Assembly (NCBI RefSeq): GCF_000024545.1
Contig: NC_013947.1
Location: 1,426,001 to 1,490,000, forward strand
Direction of reading: 5' to 3'
DNA: 64,000 nt
From: Stackebrandtia nassauensis DSM 44728
GTDB lineage: Bacteria > Actinomycetota > Actinomycetes > Mycobacteriales > Micromonosporaceae
How positions within the stretch are numbered: the stretch's first letter is position 1; each line of letters begins with the position of its first letter. Below are positions 1-8,956 of this stretch, one piece after another. The position numbers were made by a program, and so were the translations under genes. Below the pieces are notes generated by a model that worked only from the letters and a program-made list of their open reading frames with translations, made no database searches and had not been told where the DNA came from.

Positions 1-107
1 GGTGGGGATGACGTGAGGGGACGAAGGCCGTTGCGGGCCCTCACGGGCCCGAAACCGACCCAGCCCGCTTGCCCGGCACGGATTTTGCTGCCTTAACGTC
101 TTTGCCC

Positions 108-833
108 ATGACGACCACCGAGGGCGTGCTGGGACAGATCACCGACTGGGCCACCAGTTTGATGGAAACCATGGGCGGACCCGGGGCCGGTCTGGCCATC
201 GCGCTGGAGAACCTGTTCCCGCCGATCCCCAGCGAGGTGATCCTGCCGCTGGCCGGGTTCACCGCCGGACAGGGCAAGATGAACCTGTTCTCGGCGATCA
301 TCTGGACCACCGCCGGCTCGCTGGTCGGAGCCGTCGCGCTGTACTACATCGGCATGGTCATGGGTCGCGACCGGATCGTGCGGCTGGCGGTCAAACTGCC
401 ACTGATCAAGCTGTCCGACATCGAGAAGACCGAGGCGTGGTTCGGCAAACACGGCGGCAAGGCGGTCTTCTTCGGGCGGTTCATCCCGATCTTCCGCAGC
501 TTCATCTCCATCCCCGCCGGGCTGGAGAAGATGGCGATGCCGAAGTTCCTGCTGTACACCGCCGGTGGCAGCCTGATCTGGAACTCGATCTTCATCCTGC
601 TGGGTTACAAGCTCGGCGAGCACTGGGAGGTCGTCGAGGAGTACGTCGGCGCCTACTCCAAGGGCGTGATCGCGGTGGTGCTGATCGCCGTGGTCGTGTT
701 CGTGGTGCTGCGGATCCGTTCGATGCGCCGCGACCGGGGCGAGGAGGAAGGCCCCGGCGACGGCGGTGGCGACGACGCGACCGGCGGCCCGCAGCCGCAG
801 GGCGGCGGCGTGTACCGCTCCCGCAACGTCTAA
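108..833 (+). CDS. DedA family membrane protein
   Basis: DedA/SNARE-associated family integral membrane protein of 241 aa. The family helps maintain the membrane (flippase-like roles for undecaprenyl or other phospholipids are reported), but the substrate here is unknown. The N-terminal half carries the family pattern: an ENLFPPIPSE re-entrant segment, then GSLVGAVALYYIG, and later a GRFIPIFRSFISIPAG motif with the conserved arginine. Hydrophobic segments lie near residues 25-50, 60-85, 140-165 and 190-212. The tail is acidic and Gly-rich. I chose ATG at 108; an in-frame TTG at 69 would add only 13 unconserved residues. The 3' end overlaps the convergent neighbour by 4 bases. Confidence 0.85.
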   Translation: MTTTEGVLGQITDWATSLMETMGGPGAGLAIALENLFPPIPSEVILPLAGFTAGQGKMNLFSAIIWTTAGSLVGAVALYYIGMVMGRDRIVRLAVKLPLIKLSDIEKTEAWFGKHGGKAVFFGRFIPIFRSFISIPAGLEKMAMPKFLLYTAGGSLIWNSIFILLGYKLGEHWEVVEEYVGAYSKGVIAVVLIAVVVFVVLRIRSMRRDRGEEEGPGDGGGDDATGGPQPQGGGVYRSRNV

Positions 834-1258
834 CGCAGGTGGGCCGGGGGACGGCGTCCCGGCAGCAGCGCCAGGGCGGCCAGACCGATGACACCCAGCG
901 AGATCCCGGCCTGGGCGGCGACCGGGATACCGGCCGCGGCCTCCTCGGCGGGCGGCGGTTTCTTGCCGTTCTCGCCGTCATTCCCCGATGGACCGTCTGA
1001 AGGCGAGGGTGACTCGCCCGACGGTGACGGGGTGTACGGCGGGTCCGAGGAGGAGCCGTCGCCCCCGCCGTCGTCGACGAGCCGCATCGGCGGTGCCGCG
1101 TCGTCGTCCATCGTGACCGGTACGGCCAGAACCAGGATTGCGAAGGCGCCCACCACAAACCGCGCCGTGGCCACAACACGCGACGCGAAACGCGACGCCC
1201 GGCCCGGCGAGTTCGAGAACTTGCGCGCCATCCCCCTCACAACCATGATGTTAGCCAT
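830..1258 (-). CDS. Small secreted or membrane-anchored protein with Pro/Ser-rich linker
   Basis: Hypothetical protein of about 142 aa. A basic N-terminus is followed by a hydrophobic segment (ATARFVVGAFAILVLAVPV). Then come an acidic, Gly/Ser/Pro-rich linker and a second hydrophobic segment near the C-terminus (GISLGVIGLAALALL) ending in a basic tail. This is the usual plan of an exported actinobacterial protein with a low-complexity stalk and a C-terminal anchor, but no catalytic motif is visible. The start is uncertain: ATGs at 1258, 1246 and 1231 are in frame. The purine-rich run GAGGGGG lies directly against the ATG at 1231, too close for a normal ribosome site. Function unknown. Confidence 0.5.
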   Translation of the reverse strand: MANIMVVRGMARKFSNSPGRASRFASRVVATARFVVGAFAILVLAVPVTMDDDAAPPMRLVDDGGGDGSSSDPPYTPSPSGESPSPSDGPSGNDGENGKKPPPAEEAAAGIPVAAQAGISLGVIGLAALALLPGRRPPAHLR

Positions 1259-1347
1259 CGAAGATCGTCGAGGTCGACCGTATAGGCGATCGGTTTGACA
1301 ATTCACGTATTCGACATCGCGTAGAAGCTTCTGGCATACTGCTCGCC

Positions 1348-1695
1348 ATGGAACTTTTGCGCCACGCCCTTTTGTACATTCACCTACTCGGTTTCGCGAT
1401 GCTGTTCGGAGGTTGGCTGACAGCTTTCCTCAGTGACCGCCTCAAAATCAACCCCGTGATGCTGTGGGGTTCGGTCATCCAGCTCGCCACCGGCATTTTC
1501 CTGTCGGCCCCCTTTCCTAAGGATTATGAACCGAACTATGCCAAGATCGGCGTCAAGGCCGTTCTGGCGGTTTTGATCGCCGTCATGGTGTGGATCCCGC
1601 ACCTGAAAAAGCGCGAGTCGACCGCCAAAGGACATTTCATCGCGATCGGCGCGATGGTCGTGGTAACAGCAGGTGTGGCCGTATTCTGGCAGTGA
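1348..1695 (+). CDS. Small integral membrane protein
   Basis: Hypothetical protein of 115 aa with about four membrane helices: residues 5-27, 40-57, 68-83 and 95-113. A basic loop (HLKKRESTAKGH) lies between the last two. Residues such as His7, His12 and Gly-Gly near residue 21 in helix 1 resemble small haem- or quinone-linked membrane proteins, but I cannot assign a family. It starts at ATG 1348 with no obvious ribosome site. A CATACT-like -10 lies 8 bases upstream of the ATG, which would fit a leaderless transcript. It is followed by the nucleoside transporter operon but separated by 127 bases, so it is probably an independent gene. Confidence 0.6.
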   Translation: MELLRHALLYIHLLGFAMLFGGWLTAFLSDRLKINPVMLWGSVIQLATGIFLSAPFPKDYEPNYAKIGVKAVLAVLIAVMVWIPHLKKRESTAKGHFIAIGAMVVVTAGVAVFWQ

Positions 1696-1822
1696 TTACG
1701 TCTCGGTAACGACGCGCACCAACTTGGCATCGGATCTTGAGGCGGGGATGGAATAGTAATAACCTGCCTTCTCGACGAGGCGTACCGCGTTTGTCCGGTG
1801 CCCGAAATTTAAGGAGAATTTC

Positions 1823-2899
1823 TTGCGAAAGTGGCGTGGACCCAGGAAGTTCGCCGCCCTCGTGGTGGCAAGCGGTGTGGCCCTGACCGGTCTGGCCGCT
1901 TGTGGCGAGGCCAGCGACGCCGGGTTTGTGGTCTGTATGGTCTCCGACGAAGGCGGATTCGACGACAAGTCGTTCAACGAGTCGGCCTGGGCGGGTATGG
2001 AAAAGGCCAAGAAGGAGAATTCCGAGATCACGCTGAAGAAGCGTGAGTCGAAGGACAAGAGCGATTACTCCAAGAACCTGACCAGCTGTGTCAAGGACGA
2101 CAAGGCCGATCTGACGATCGCCGTGGGTGGATTGATCACCGGGGACACCGAGCAGGTCGCCGAGGAGAACAAGGACAAGCGGTTCGCGATTGTGGACTCG
2201 AACCTGTCCGGGGCGAAGAACAAGAACGTCTTCTCGATGGAGTTCAACACCGCGCAGTCGTCGTTCCTGGCCGGTTACCTGGCCGCCGGAACCAGCAAGA
2301 CCGGCAAGGTGGGCACCTTCGGCGGCGCCAACATCCCGCCGGTGACCATCTTCATGGACGGCTACGCCGAGGGCGTGGAGTACTACAACAAGCAGAACAA
2401 GAAGGACGTCCAGGTCAAGGGCTGGAAGCCGAACTTCGAGGACGGCAAGGGCGACGGCCTGTTCGTCGACAACTTCGAGGACGCCAAGGTCGGCAAGCAG
2501 CACGCGAACAACCTGATGTCGCAGGGCGCCGACGTGATCTTCCCGGTCGCGGGTCCGGCCGGACTCGGTGGTCCCGAGGCCACCCAGTCCAAGGACGACG
2601 TCTACTCCATCTGGGTCGACTCCGACGGCTGCGAGGCCGCCGCCAAGTACTGCGACGAGTTCCTGACCTCCTCGATGAAGGGCATCGCCGACGCGGTCGC
2701 CGAGTCCATCAAGACCGCCGTCGACGACGGCGCCAAGGACGGCCGTTACGTCGGCACCCTGGAGAACGAGGGCGTGGGCCTCGCCGACCTGAACAAGGTC
2801 GTCGACGAGAAGCTCGCCAAGGAGATCGAGACCGTCAAGAAGGACATCATCGACGGCAAGATCGAGATCAAGTCCAAGAACCAGCCGAAGCCGGAATAA
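1823..2899 (+). CDS. BMP/PnrA-family nucleoside-binding lipoprotein of an ABC importer
   Basis: Solute-binding lipoprotein of 358 aa, Bmp/Med/PnrA family (PF02608). Characterised members bind purine or pyrimidine nucleosides outside the membrane and deliver them to a NupABC-type transporter. A TTG start at 1823 is fixed by an AAGGAG site 7 bases upstream. The signal peptide ends in a lipobox (LAAC, Cys27). The family signature DEGGFDDKSFNESAW follows at about residues 40-54, and the C-terminal half has the usual GPAGLGG and WVDSDG stretches. It is the first gene of a block that continues with the ATPase, two permeases, cytidine deaminase and thymidine phosphorylase, which supports nucleosides as substrate. 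The downstream hairpin at 2961-2998 probably lets this gene be expressed above the others. Confidence 0.9.
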   Translation: MRKWRGPRKFAALVVASGVALTGLAACGEASDAGFVVCMVSDEGGFDDKSFNESAWAGMEKAKKENSEITLKKRESKDKSDYSKNLTSCVKDDKADLTIAVGGLITGDTEQVAEENKDKRFAIVDSNLSGAKNKNVFSMEFNTAQSSFLAGYLAAGTSKTGKVGTFGGANIPPVTIFMDGYAEGVEYYNKQNKKDVQVKGWKPNFEDGKGDGLFVDNFEDAKVGKQHANNLMSQGADVIFPVAGPAGLGGPEATQSKDDVYSIWVDSDGCEAAAKYCDEFLTSSMKGIADAVAESIKTAVDDGAKDGRYVGTLENEGVGLADLNKVVDEKLAKEIETVKKDIIDGKIEIKSKNQPKPE

Positions 2900-2960
2900 G
2901 CCGAGGCTGAACAGACGACCGTCGATCTGCCCGCGACCGGTCGACTGACGGACACTACGC

Positions 2961-2998
2961 TGCGTCGGCGGCGGTCTTCACTGACCGCCGCCGACGCA
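2961..2998 (+). terminator. Strong hairpin between binding protein and ATPase genes (attenuator)
   Basis: A perfect 16-bp inverted repeat (2961-2976 and 2983-2998) with a 6-base loop lies between the lipoprotein and ATPase genes. There is no T tract. In binding-protein operons, such an intercistronic hairpin commonly gives partial termination or protects the upstream message, so that the binding protein is made in excess. That role is inferred. Confidence 0.7.
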
Positions 2999-3008
2999 AG
3001 CGATCGCA

Positions 3009-4559
3009 GTGCGAAGGAGCACGACGCTGAGACTCGAACTGAGTGGTCTGACCAAACGCTTCGGCGACCTGGTGGCGAACGACCACATTGACCTGACAGT
3101 GGAGGCGGGTGAGATTCACGCCCTGCTGGGCGAGAACGGCGCCGGCAAATCCACCCTGATGAACATGCTCTACGGGCTGCTGACGCCCAACGAGGGGCAC
3201 ATAATCATCGATGGCCGCAAGGTCGCCATCACCTCCCCGGGCAACGCCATCAAGGCGGGCATCGGCATGGTGCACCAGCACTTCATGCTGGTCCCGGTGT
3301 TCACCGTCGCCGAGAACGTCATGCTCGGCCGCGAGATGACCGACGGCCTCGGCGTCCTCAGCCGTCGCAAGGCCGCCCGGGCGGTGCGCGAGATCTCCGA
3401 GCGCTACGGGCTCGACGTCGATCCCGACGCGCTGGTCGAGGACCTGCCGGTGGGCGTGCAGCAGCGCGTCGAGATCATCAAGGCGCTGCTCAACGACTGT
3501 GACCTGCTGATCCTGGACGAGCCCACCGCGGTGCTCACCCCGCAGGAGATCGACGAGCTGCTCGACATCATGCGCGGGCTGCGCGCCGACGGCAAGTCGA
3601 TCGTCTTCATCAGCCACAAGCTCAAGGAAGTCAAGGCCATCGCCGACAAGATCACCGTCATCCGCCGCGGCGCGGTGGTCGGTGAGGCGGCGCCGACCGA
3701 CTCCGAGACCGAACTGGCGTCCATGATGGTCGGACGTTCGGTGAAGCTGACCGTCGACAAGGATCCGGCCCAGCCGGGGAACCCGGCGCTGGTCATCGAT
3801 AACCTGACCGTCGCCGACTCGCGCGGCCACCACGCCGTCGACGGCCTGTCGCTGACCGTCAACCACGGCGAGATCGTCGGCATCGCCGGTGTGCAGGGCA
3901 ACGGCCAGAGCGAACTGGCCGAAGCCGTCATGGGCCTGATGCCCAAGCTCGGCGGCACCGTCCACATCGCCGACGTGCACCGCACCCACGCCTCCACCAG
4001 CGCCATCATCGAGTCCGGGGTCGGCTACATCCCCGAGGACCGGCTGGTCGACGGCCTGGTCACGGACTTCACCATCGCGGAGAACCTGATCCTCAACCGC
4101 TACAACCGGGAGCCCTACGCGGGCCGGGGCGTGCTCAAGGACGCGGTGATCCGGGACAAGGCCAAGGAGTACGTCGAGACCTTCGACGTCCGCACCCCCT
4201 CGATCGACGCCCACGCCGGGAACCTGTCGGGCGGCAACCAGCAGAAGGTGATCGTGGCGCGGGAACTGTCCCGGCCGCTGAAGCTGCTCATCGCCGCCCA
4301 GCCCACCCGCGGCGTCGACGTCGGCGCGATGGAGTTCATCCACAAGCGCATCGTCGACGAACGCGACGCCGGGGCCGGGGTGCTGCTGATCTCGTCCGAA
4401 CTGGACGAAGTGCTGTCCCTCGCCGACCGGGTAGCCGTGATCCACAACGGACACATCATCGCCGAGGTGTCCCCGGACACGCCGCGCGACAAGATCGGCC
4501 AGCTCATGGCCGGAGTTCAGACCGAGGACGACCCCCAGGAGAACGACGGTGAACGATAA
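3009..4559 (+). CDS. Nucleoside/sugar-type ABC transporter ATPase (two ATP-binding domains)
   Basis: Energising subunit of the nucleoside importer, 516 aa if read from GTG 3009. It has the RbsA/NupA layout of two fused nucleotide-binding domains. Domain 1 has a full Walker A (GENGAGKST), a signature-like [11 protein letters not shown] and Walker B ([11 protein letters not shown]). Domain 2 has a degenerate Walker A (GVQGNGQSE), signature LSGGNQQKV and an altered Walker B ([15 protein letters not shown]), as is typical of the family. The start is doubtful: no ribosome site precedes GTG 3009, while AAGGAG at 3014-3019 lies inside that reading and points to CTG 3027, which would give a normal MRLEL N-terminus. 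It overlaps the first permease gene by 11 bases. Confidence 0.92.
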   Translation: MRRSTTLRLELSGLTKRFGDLVANDHIDLTVEAGEIHALLGENGAGKSTLMNMLYGLLTPNEGHIIIDGRKVAITSPGNAIKAGIGMVHQHFMLVPVFTVAENVMLGREMTDGLGVLSRRKAARAVREISERYGLDVDPDALVEDLPVGVQQRVEIIKALLNDCDLLILDEPTAVLTPQEIDELLDIMRGLRADGKSIVFISHKLKEVKAIADKITVIRRGAVVGEAAPTDSETELASMMVGRSVKLTVDKDPAQPGNPALVIDNLTVADSRGHHAVDGLSLTVNHGEIVGIAGVQGNGQSELAEAVMGLMPKLGGTVHIADVHRTHASTSAIIESGVGYIPEDRLVDGLVTDFTIAENLILNRYNREPYAGRGVLKDAVIRDKAKEYVETFDVRTPSIDAHAGNLSGGNQQKVIVARELSRPLKLLIAAQPTRGVDVGAMEFIHKRIVDERDAGAGVLLISSELDEVLSLADRVAVIHNGHIIAEVSPDTPRDKIGQLMAGVQTEDDPQENDGER

Positions 4560-5790
4560 GACCACCGAAACGACTCCGAAGGAGGACGAGTCGGCCCCGG
4601 AGAAGAAGTCGGGCTTCGGCACCACCTTCTTCGGCTACGTCAAGACCGCCAACGCGGTCATGGTCACGATCTACTCGATCCTGCTGGCACTGCTGATCGC
4701 CGGAATCCTGGTCTTCACCACCACGGACTCCGACGACCCCTTCGGCACCGTCCTGTCCATGTACAGCGGCCTGTTCACCTCCAGCATCATCGACCCGGTC
4801 ACGGTCAACGACTTCTTCCTGGGCGCGGTCCCCATCGAGGACGTGCTGCGCTCGCCGTCCGACACCCTGTTCGCGACCGCGCCGCTGGTCCTGAGCGGCC
4901 TCGCGGTGGGACTGGCCTTCCGCACCGGCCTGTTCAACATCGGCGCTCAGGGCCAGGTCATCATGGGCGCCATCGGCGCCACCATCATCGGCTTCGTCCT
5001 GAACGTGCCGTGGTTCCTGCACCTGCCGCTGGCGCTGGCCGCCGGCCTGCTCGCCGGAGCGATCTACGGCGGCGTCCCCGGACTGCTCAAGGCCCGCACC
5101 GGCGCCCACGAGGTCATCACCTCGATCATGCTCAACTACGTCGCCTCGCTGTTCCTGGTGTGGGTCATCGGCACCAGGTTCATGGACGACCCGGACCGCA
5201 ACGACGCGATCTCGCAGCCCGTCAACGACTCGGCCTGGCTGCCGTTCCTGGGCGAACTGTTCGAGCAGAAGTCGATCGTGCGCGTCAACGCGGGCATCAT
5301 CGTGGCCCTGCTGGCGGCCTGGTTCGTCGCCTGGCTGCTCAACCGCTCCACCCTCGGCTTCCGGCTGCGGTCGGTCGGCCTCAACCCCGAGGCCTCCCGC
5401 ACCGCCGGCATGTCCGTCACCCGCACCTACCCGACCTCCATGGCGCTGGCCGGAGGCCTGGCCGGACTGGCCGGAGCCGTCCTGGCCCTGGGCGGCACCA
5501 CCGCGCCCGCGCTGTCGTCCAGCGTCATCGGCGAGGTCGGCTTCGACGGCATCACCGTGGCCCTGCTGGGACGCGGCAAACCCTGGGGCATCGTCGGCGC
5601 CGCCCTGCTGTTCGGCGCGCTGCGCAACGGCGGCTCCAACCTGCAGACCTACGGCATCCCCGTCGACCTGGCGATCATCGTGCAAGCCCTCATCGTCTTG
5701 TTCATCGCGGCACCCGCCCTGGTCAAGACCATGCTGCGACTGCGCACGCCCGCCGGTGGGCTGGCCACCACGACGGCGAAAGGCTGGTAG
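4549..5790 (+). CDS. Nucleoside ABC transporter permease (BPD_transp_2), first subunit
   Basis: Inner-membrane permease of 413 aa in the branched-chain amino acid/ribose permease superfamily, NupB/YufP type. The GTG start at 4549 lies inside the ATPase gene, so translation is probably coupled. A charged cytoplasmic tail of about 30 residues precedes the first helix. The family loop [16 protein letters not shown] is at about residues 130-145, and the coupling-helix region [14 protein letters not shown] at about 283-296, which should dock on the ATPase. Roughly nine or ten hydrophobic segments are visible. It pairs with the next permease to form the heterodimeric channel. Confidence 0.9.
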   Translation: MNDKTTETTPKEDESAPEKKSGFGTTFFGYVKTANAVMVTIYSILLALLIAGILVFTTTDSDDPFGTVLSMYSGLFTSSIIDPVTVNDFFLGAVPIEDVLRSPSDTLFATAPLVLSGLAVGLAFRTGLFNIGAQGQVIMGAIGATIIGFVLNVPWFLHLPLALAAGLLAGAIYGGVPGLLKARTGAHEVITSIMLNYVASLFLVWVIGTRFMDDPDRNDAISQPVNDSAWLPFLGELFEQKSIVRVNAGIIVALLAAWFVAWLLNRSTLGFRLRSVGLNPEASRTAGMSVTRTYPTSMALAGGLAGLAGAVLALGGTTAPALSSSVIGEVGFDGITVALLGRGKPWGIVGAALLFGALRNGGSNLQTYGIPVDLAIIVQALIVLFIAAPALVKTMLRLRTPAGGLATTTAKGW

Positions 5791-5795
5791 AACCC

Positions 5796-7088
5796 ATGAC
5801 CACAGTCAGTGTTGCCGAAACCGCCGAATCCCGGGAACTGCACGGATTCTGGACCCGCTCCCGCAAGGTGGGCGTCGTCCTGATCGTGCTCGGCCTCGCC
5901 ACCGTCCTGGGCGCCTTCGCCACCGTCGGTTCGGGCACCACCGCCGAGATGATGCTCGACAAGACCGCCGACACCTTCGGCTGGGACGCCACCTGGGCGG
6001 TCCCCGCCCGGCTCGCGATCGTGCTGCTGGCCGTCGTCGCCACCGGCGCCGGGATCTTCCTGGCCACCGGAGCGCCGCGCTACTTCACCACCGCGACCGT
6101 GATCGGCTTCGCCGCCTTCGTCCTGGCCCTGCTCGTGTGGGCGGTGTCCAGCGCCAAGGGCGACGACCCGCTCAAGATCGAGTTCGTCCTGGCCGGAGCC
6201 CTGTTCGCGGCACTGCCGCTGATCTTCGGCGCCCTCGCCGGCGTCCTGTGCGAACGCTCCGGCGTCATCAACGTCGGCATCGAGGGCCAACTGCTCGCCG
6301 GTGCCTTCTGCGGCGCCCTGTTCGCCACCATGACCGGCAACGTGTGGGTCGGCCTGGTTACCGCCGCGGTCGCCGGTTCCCTGGTCACCACCCTGCTGGG
6401 CGCCCTGGCCGTCCGGTTCCAGGTCGACCAGGTCGTCCTGGGCGTCATCCTCAACCTGCTGGTCCTCGGCGTCACCGGCTACCTGTTCGACCAGGTGATG
6501 AAGGAGGACGCCAGCACCTTCAACGACCCACCCGACGCACCCGAGTGGGCCGTCCCGCTGCTGTCCAAGATCCCGGTCATCGGCCCGATGCTGTTCGACC
6601 AGTCGATCTTCGGCTACGTCGCGATCATCCTGGTCTTCGCGATCTGGTTCCTGCTGTTCATGACCCCCTGGGGCCTGCGCACCCGCGCGGTCGGCGAACA
6701 CCCGCAGGCCGCCGACACCCTCGGCGTCAAGGTCAACCTGCTGCGCTTCCGCAACGTCGCGATGGCGGGTCTGGTCGCGGGCTTCGGCGGCGCCGTGTTC
6801 ACCATCGGCGACGGCCTCGGCTTCGCCAAGAACATGACCGTCGGCAAGGGCTTCATCGCGCTGGCCGTCCTCATCGTCGGCCGCTGGCACCCCCTGGGCG
6901 CCCTACTCGGCGCGCTCCTGTTCGGCTTCGCCGACCAGATCGGCCAGTTCCTGCGCGTCATCGGCTCCCCGGTCCCGTCCAGCTTCCTGAGCATGCTGCC
7001 CTACCTGGTGACCATCGTCGCTGTGGCCGGGCTCATCGGAAAGGTACGCGCTCCCGCCGCGGACGGTAAACCCTACATAAGATCGTAG
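5796..7088 (+). CDS. Nucleoside ABC transporter permease (BPD_transp_2), second subunit
   Basis: Second permease, 430 aa, NupC/YufQ type. ATG 5796 follows the first permease stop by 5 bases. About 110 residues with two or three hydrophobic segments precede the conserved core, which is longer than usual for the family. The core has CERSGVINVGIEGQLL (about residues 150-165) and the coupling region AVGEHPQAADTLGVKV (about 300-315), then FGGAVFTIGDG. It is the last transporter component. The cytidine deaminase gene begins 30 bases later and is probably on the same transcript. Confidence 0.9.
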   Translation: MTTVSVAETAESRELHGFWTRSRKVGVVLIVLGLATVLGAFATVGSGTTAEMMLDKTADTFGWDATWAVPARLAIVLLAVVATGAGIFLATGAPRYFTTATVIGFAAFVLALLVWAVSSAKGDDPLKIEFVLAGALFAALPLIFGALAGVLCERSGVINVGIEGQLLAGAFCGALFATMTGNVWVGLVTAAVAGSLVTTLLGALAVRFQVDQVVLGVILNLLVLGVTGYLFDQVMKEDASTFNDPPDAPEWAVPLLSKIPVIGPMLFDQSIFGYVAIILVFAIWFLLFMTPWGLRTRAVGEHPQAADTLGVKVNLLRFRNVAMAGLVAGFGGAVFTIGDGLGFAKNMTVGKGFIALAVLIVGRWHPLGALLGALLFGFADQIGQFLRVIGSPVPSSFLSMLPYLVTIVAVAGLIGKVRAPAADGKPYIRS

Positions 7089-7118
7089 GTACGGCCGCCT
7101 AGGTGGGAGGAGCGCGCC

Positions 7119-7517
7119 ATGGACATCGACGACGCGATGTGGGAACGGCTGCGCGAGGCCGCCGTCGACGCCGCCAAGAACGCCTACGTGCCGTACTCGC
7201 ACTATCCGGTGGGTGCCGCCGCGCTGGTGGACGACGGGCGGATCGTGGCGGGCTGCAACGTGGAGAACGCCTCGTTTGGGTTGACGTTGTGCGCGGAGTG
7301 CGGGTTGGTCTCGCGGTTGTTCGCCACCGGTGGTGGGCGATTGCGGGCCATGGCGTGCGTGGACGGCAAGGGTGAGGCGCTGACTCCGTGTGGGCGGTGC
7401 CGTCAGTTGTTGCACGAGCATGGTGGGCCCGATTGTCTGATCGACGCCAGCCCGGCTCCGGTCCGGTTGGGTGAACTGTTGCCGGGTGCCTTCGGGCCCG
7501 GTCACCTCGAAAGTTAG
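7119..7517 (+). CDS. cdd: Cytidine deaminase
   Basis: Homotetramer-type cytidine deaminase, 132 aa, which converts cytidine or deoxycytidine to uridine or deoxyuridine in the cytosol. Zinc ligands and the catalytic glutamate are visible: LCAECG (Cys58, Glu60) and the PCGRCRQ pair near residues 90-96. The substrate-binding stretch AGCNVENASFG is at about 44-54. ATG 7119 is preceded by GGGAGGAG at good spacing. Lying between the nucleoside transporter and thymidine phosphorylase, it starts catabolism of imported pyrimidine nucleosides. Another deaminase-fold protein is unlikely given the complete motif set. Confidence 0.95.
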   Translation: MDIDDAMWERLREAAVDAAKNAYVPYSHYPVGAAALVDDGRIVAGCNVENASFGLTLCAECGLVSRLFATGGGRLRAMACVDGKGEALTPCGRCRQLLHEHGGPDCLIDASPAPVRLGELLPGAFGPGHLES

Positions 7518-7525
7518 GAATCTCG

Positions 7526-8800
7526 TTGTTCAGTGCCGTTGACGTCATCCGTGCCAAGCGCGATGGCGGGGAGTTGACCACCGCCCAGATCGACTGGGTC
7601 ATCGACGCCTACACCAAGGGTGTGGTCGCCGATGAGCAGATGTCGGCGCTGGCGATGGCGATCCTGCTCAATGGGGCGAACGATCGTGAGATCGCGGACT
7701 GGACCGCGGCGATGATCGCGTCGGGGGAGCGGTTGGACCTGTCCGGGGTGGGTAAGCCTACTGTGGATAAACACTCGACCGGGGGCGTGGGGGACAAGAT
7801 CACGTTGCCGTTGGCGCCGCTGGTGGCGGCGTTCGGGGTGGCGGTGCCGCAGTTGTCGGGGCGGGGGCTCGGTCACACCGGGGGCACTTTGGACAAGCTG
7901 GAGTCGATTCCGGGGTGGCGCGCCAATCTGTCCAATGCGGAGTTCATCGCGCGGTTGAGTGATCCGGGCGCGGTGGTGTGTGCCGCCGGGGACGATCTGG
8001 CGCCCGCCGACCGTCGGCTGTACGCGTTGCGCGATGTCACCGGGACCGTCGAGTCGATTCCGTTGATCGCCTCGTCGATCATGAGCAAGAAGATCGCCGA
8101 GGGCACCGATGCCCTGGTCCTGGACGTGAAGGTCGGTTCGGGCGCGTTCATGAAGGACGCCGAGCAGGCCCGCAGGCTCGCCGAGACCATGGTGCGGCTG
8201 GGTGACGCGCACGGGGTGCGGTGCACCGCGCTGTTGACCGACATGGACACTCCGCTGGGCCGGACCGCCGGCAACGCGCTCGAGGTCACCGAGTCGCTGG
8301 AGGTGCTGGCCGGGGGTGGACCGGCCGATGTGGTGGAGCTGACCGTGGCCCTGGCCCGGGAGATGCTGGCGCTGGCGGGTAAGCCGGACGCCGATCCGGC
8401 CGCGGCGCTGGCCGACGGTCGCGCCATGGACGCCTGGCGGGCCATGATCTCCGCGCAGGGCGGCGATGTCGACGCCAAGTTGCCGGTGGCGCCGGAGTCG
8501 GAGGAGGTGCGGGCCGAGTCCGACGGTGTCGTCGCCCGCATGGACGCCTACGCCGTGGGTGTGGCGGCGTGGCGGTTGGGTGCCGGACGGGCGCGCAAGT
8601 CCGACCCGGTGTCGGCCGGAGCCGGAGTCGAGATCCTGAAGACCGTCGGCGAGACGGTGTCGGCCGGGGAACCGTTGCTGCGCTTGCATACTGAGGATGT
8701 ATCGACGTTCGCGGCGGCTCGCACCACCTTGGACGGAGCTATCGACATCGGAGGGTCGACGGCGAAACGCCAGCTGATCATGGCTCGTATCGGTGGGTAA
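7526..8800 (+). CDS. deoA: Thymidine (pyrimidine-nucleoside) phosphorylase
   Basis: Phosphorylase of 424 aa that splits thymidine or uridine into base and (deoxy)ribose-1-phosphate. The family signature KHSTGGVGDK is at residues 82-91 and binds phosphate. The domain order is normal: an alpha domain with VIRAKRDGGELT at the start, a phosphate-binding alpha/beta domain (GRGLGHTGGTLDKLES), and a C-terminal PYNP domain with ARKSDPVSAGAG. It starts at TTG 7526, 8 bases after the cdd stop, with a weak AGGAA site. With cdd and the importer it completes uptake and breakdown of pyrimidine nucleosides, feeding the base pool and the pentose phosphates. Confidence 0.95.
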   Translation: MFSAVDVIRAKRDGGELTTAQIDWVIDAYTKGVVADEQMSALAMAILLNGANDREIADWTAAMIASGERLDLSGVGKPTVDKHSTGGVGDKITLPLAPLVAAFGVAVPQLSGRGLGHTGGTLDKLESIPGWRANLSNAEFIARLSDPGAVVCAAGDDLAPADRRLYALRDVTGTVESIPLIASSIMSKKIAEGTDALVLDVKVGSGAFMKDAEQARRLAETMVRLGDAHGVRCTALLTDMDTPLGRTAGNALEVTESLEVLAGGGPADVVELTVALAREMLALAGKPDADPAAALADGRAMDAWRAMISAQGGDVDAKLPVAPESEEVRAESDGVVARMDAYAVGVAAWRLGAGRARKSDPVSAGAGVEILKTVGETVSAGEPLLRLHTEDVSTFAAARTTLDGAIDIGGSTAKRQLIMARIGG

Positions 8801-8956
8801 TCACTAGCAAGATCACTTGGTGGGTAACGATTCCACTATTCCGCTACAATCTGGCGCCAAGATCTAGACTTTTATATGTGATGGCCATTACGTTCGTGTA
8901 GTAGGCGCAGGGTACAGTGCCCCAAAGCCACGCGAGACGTTAGGCGAGGCCCTTCG

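Noticed and set aside
1-107. GGGCCC-TCAC-GGGCCC at about 35-50 as a terminator of a gene to the left
   Set aside because: The 6-bp stem is short, GGGCCC is self-complementary, and no upstream coding end is visible.
2955-4625. 556-codon frame antisense to the transporter ATPase
   Set aside because: No motif, typical antisense composition, and the sense strand encodes a complete ABC ATPase.
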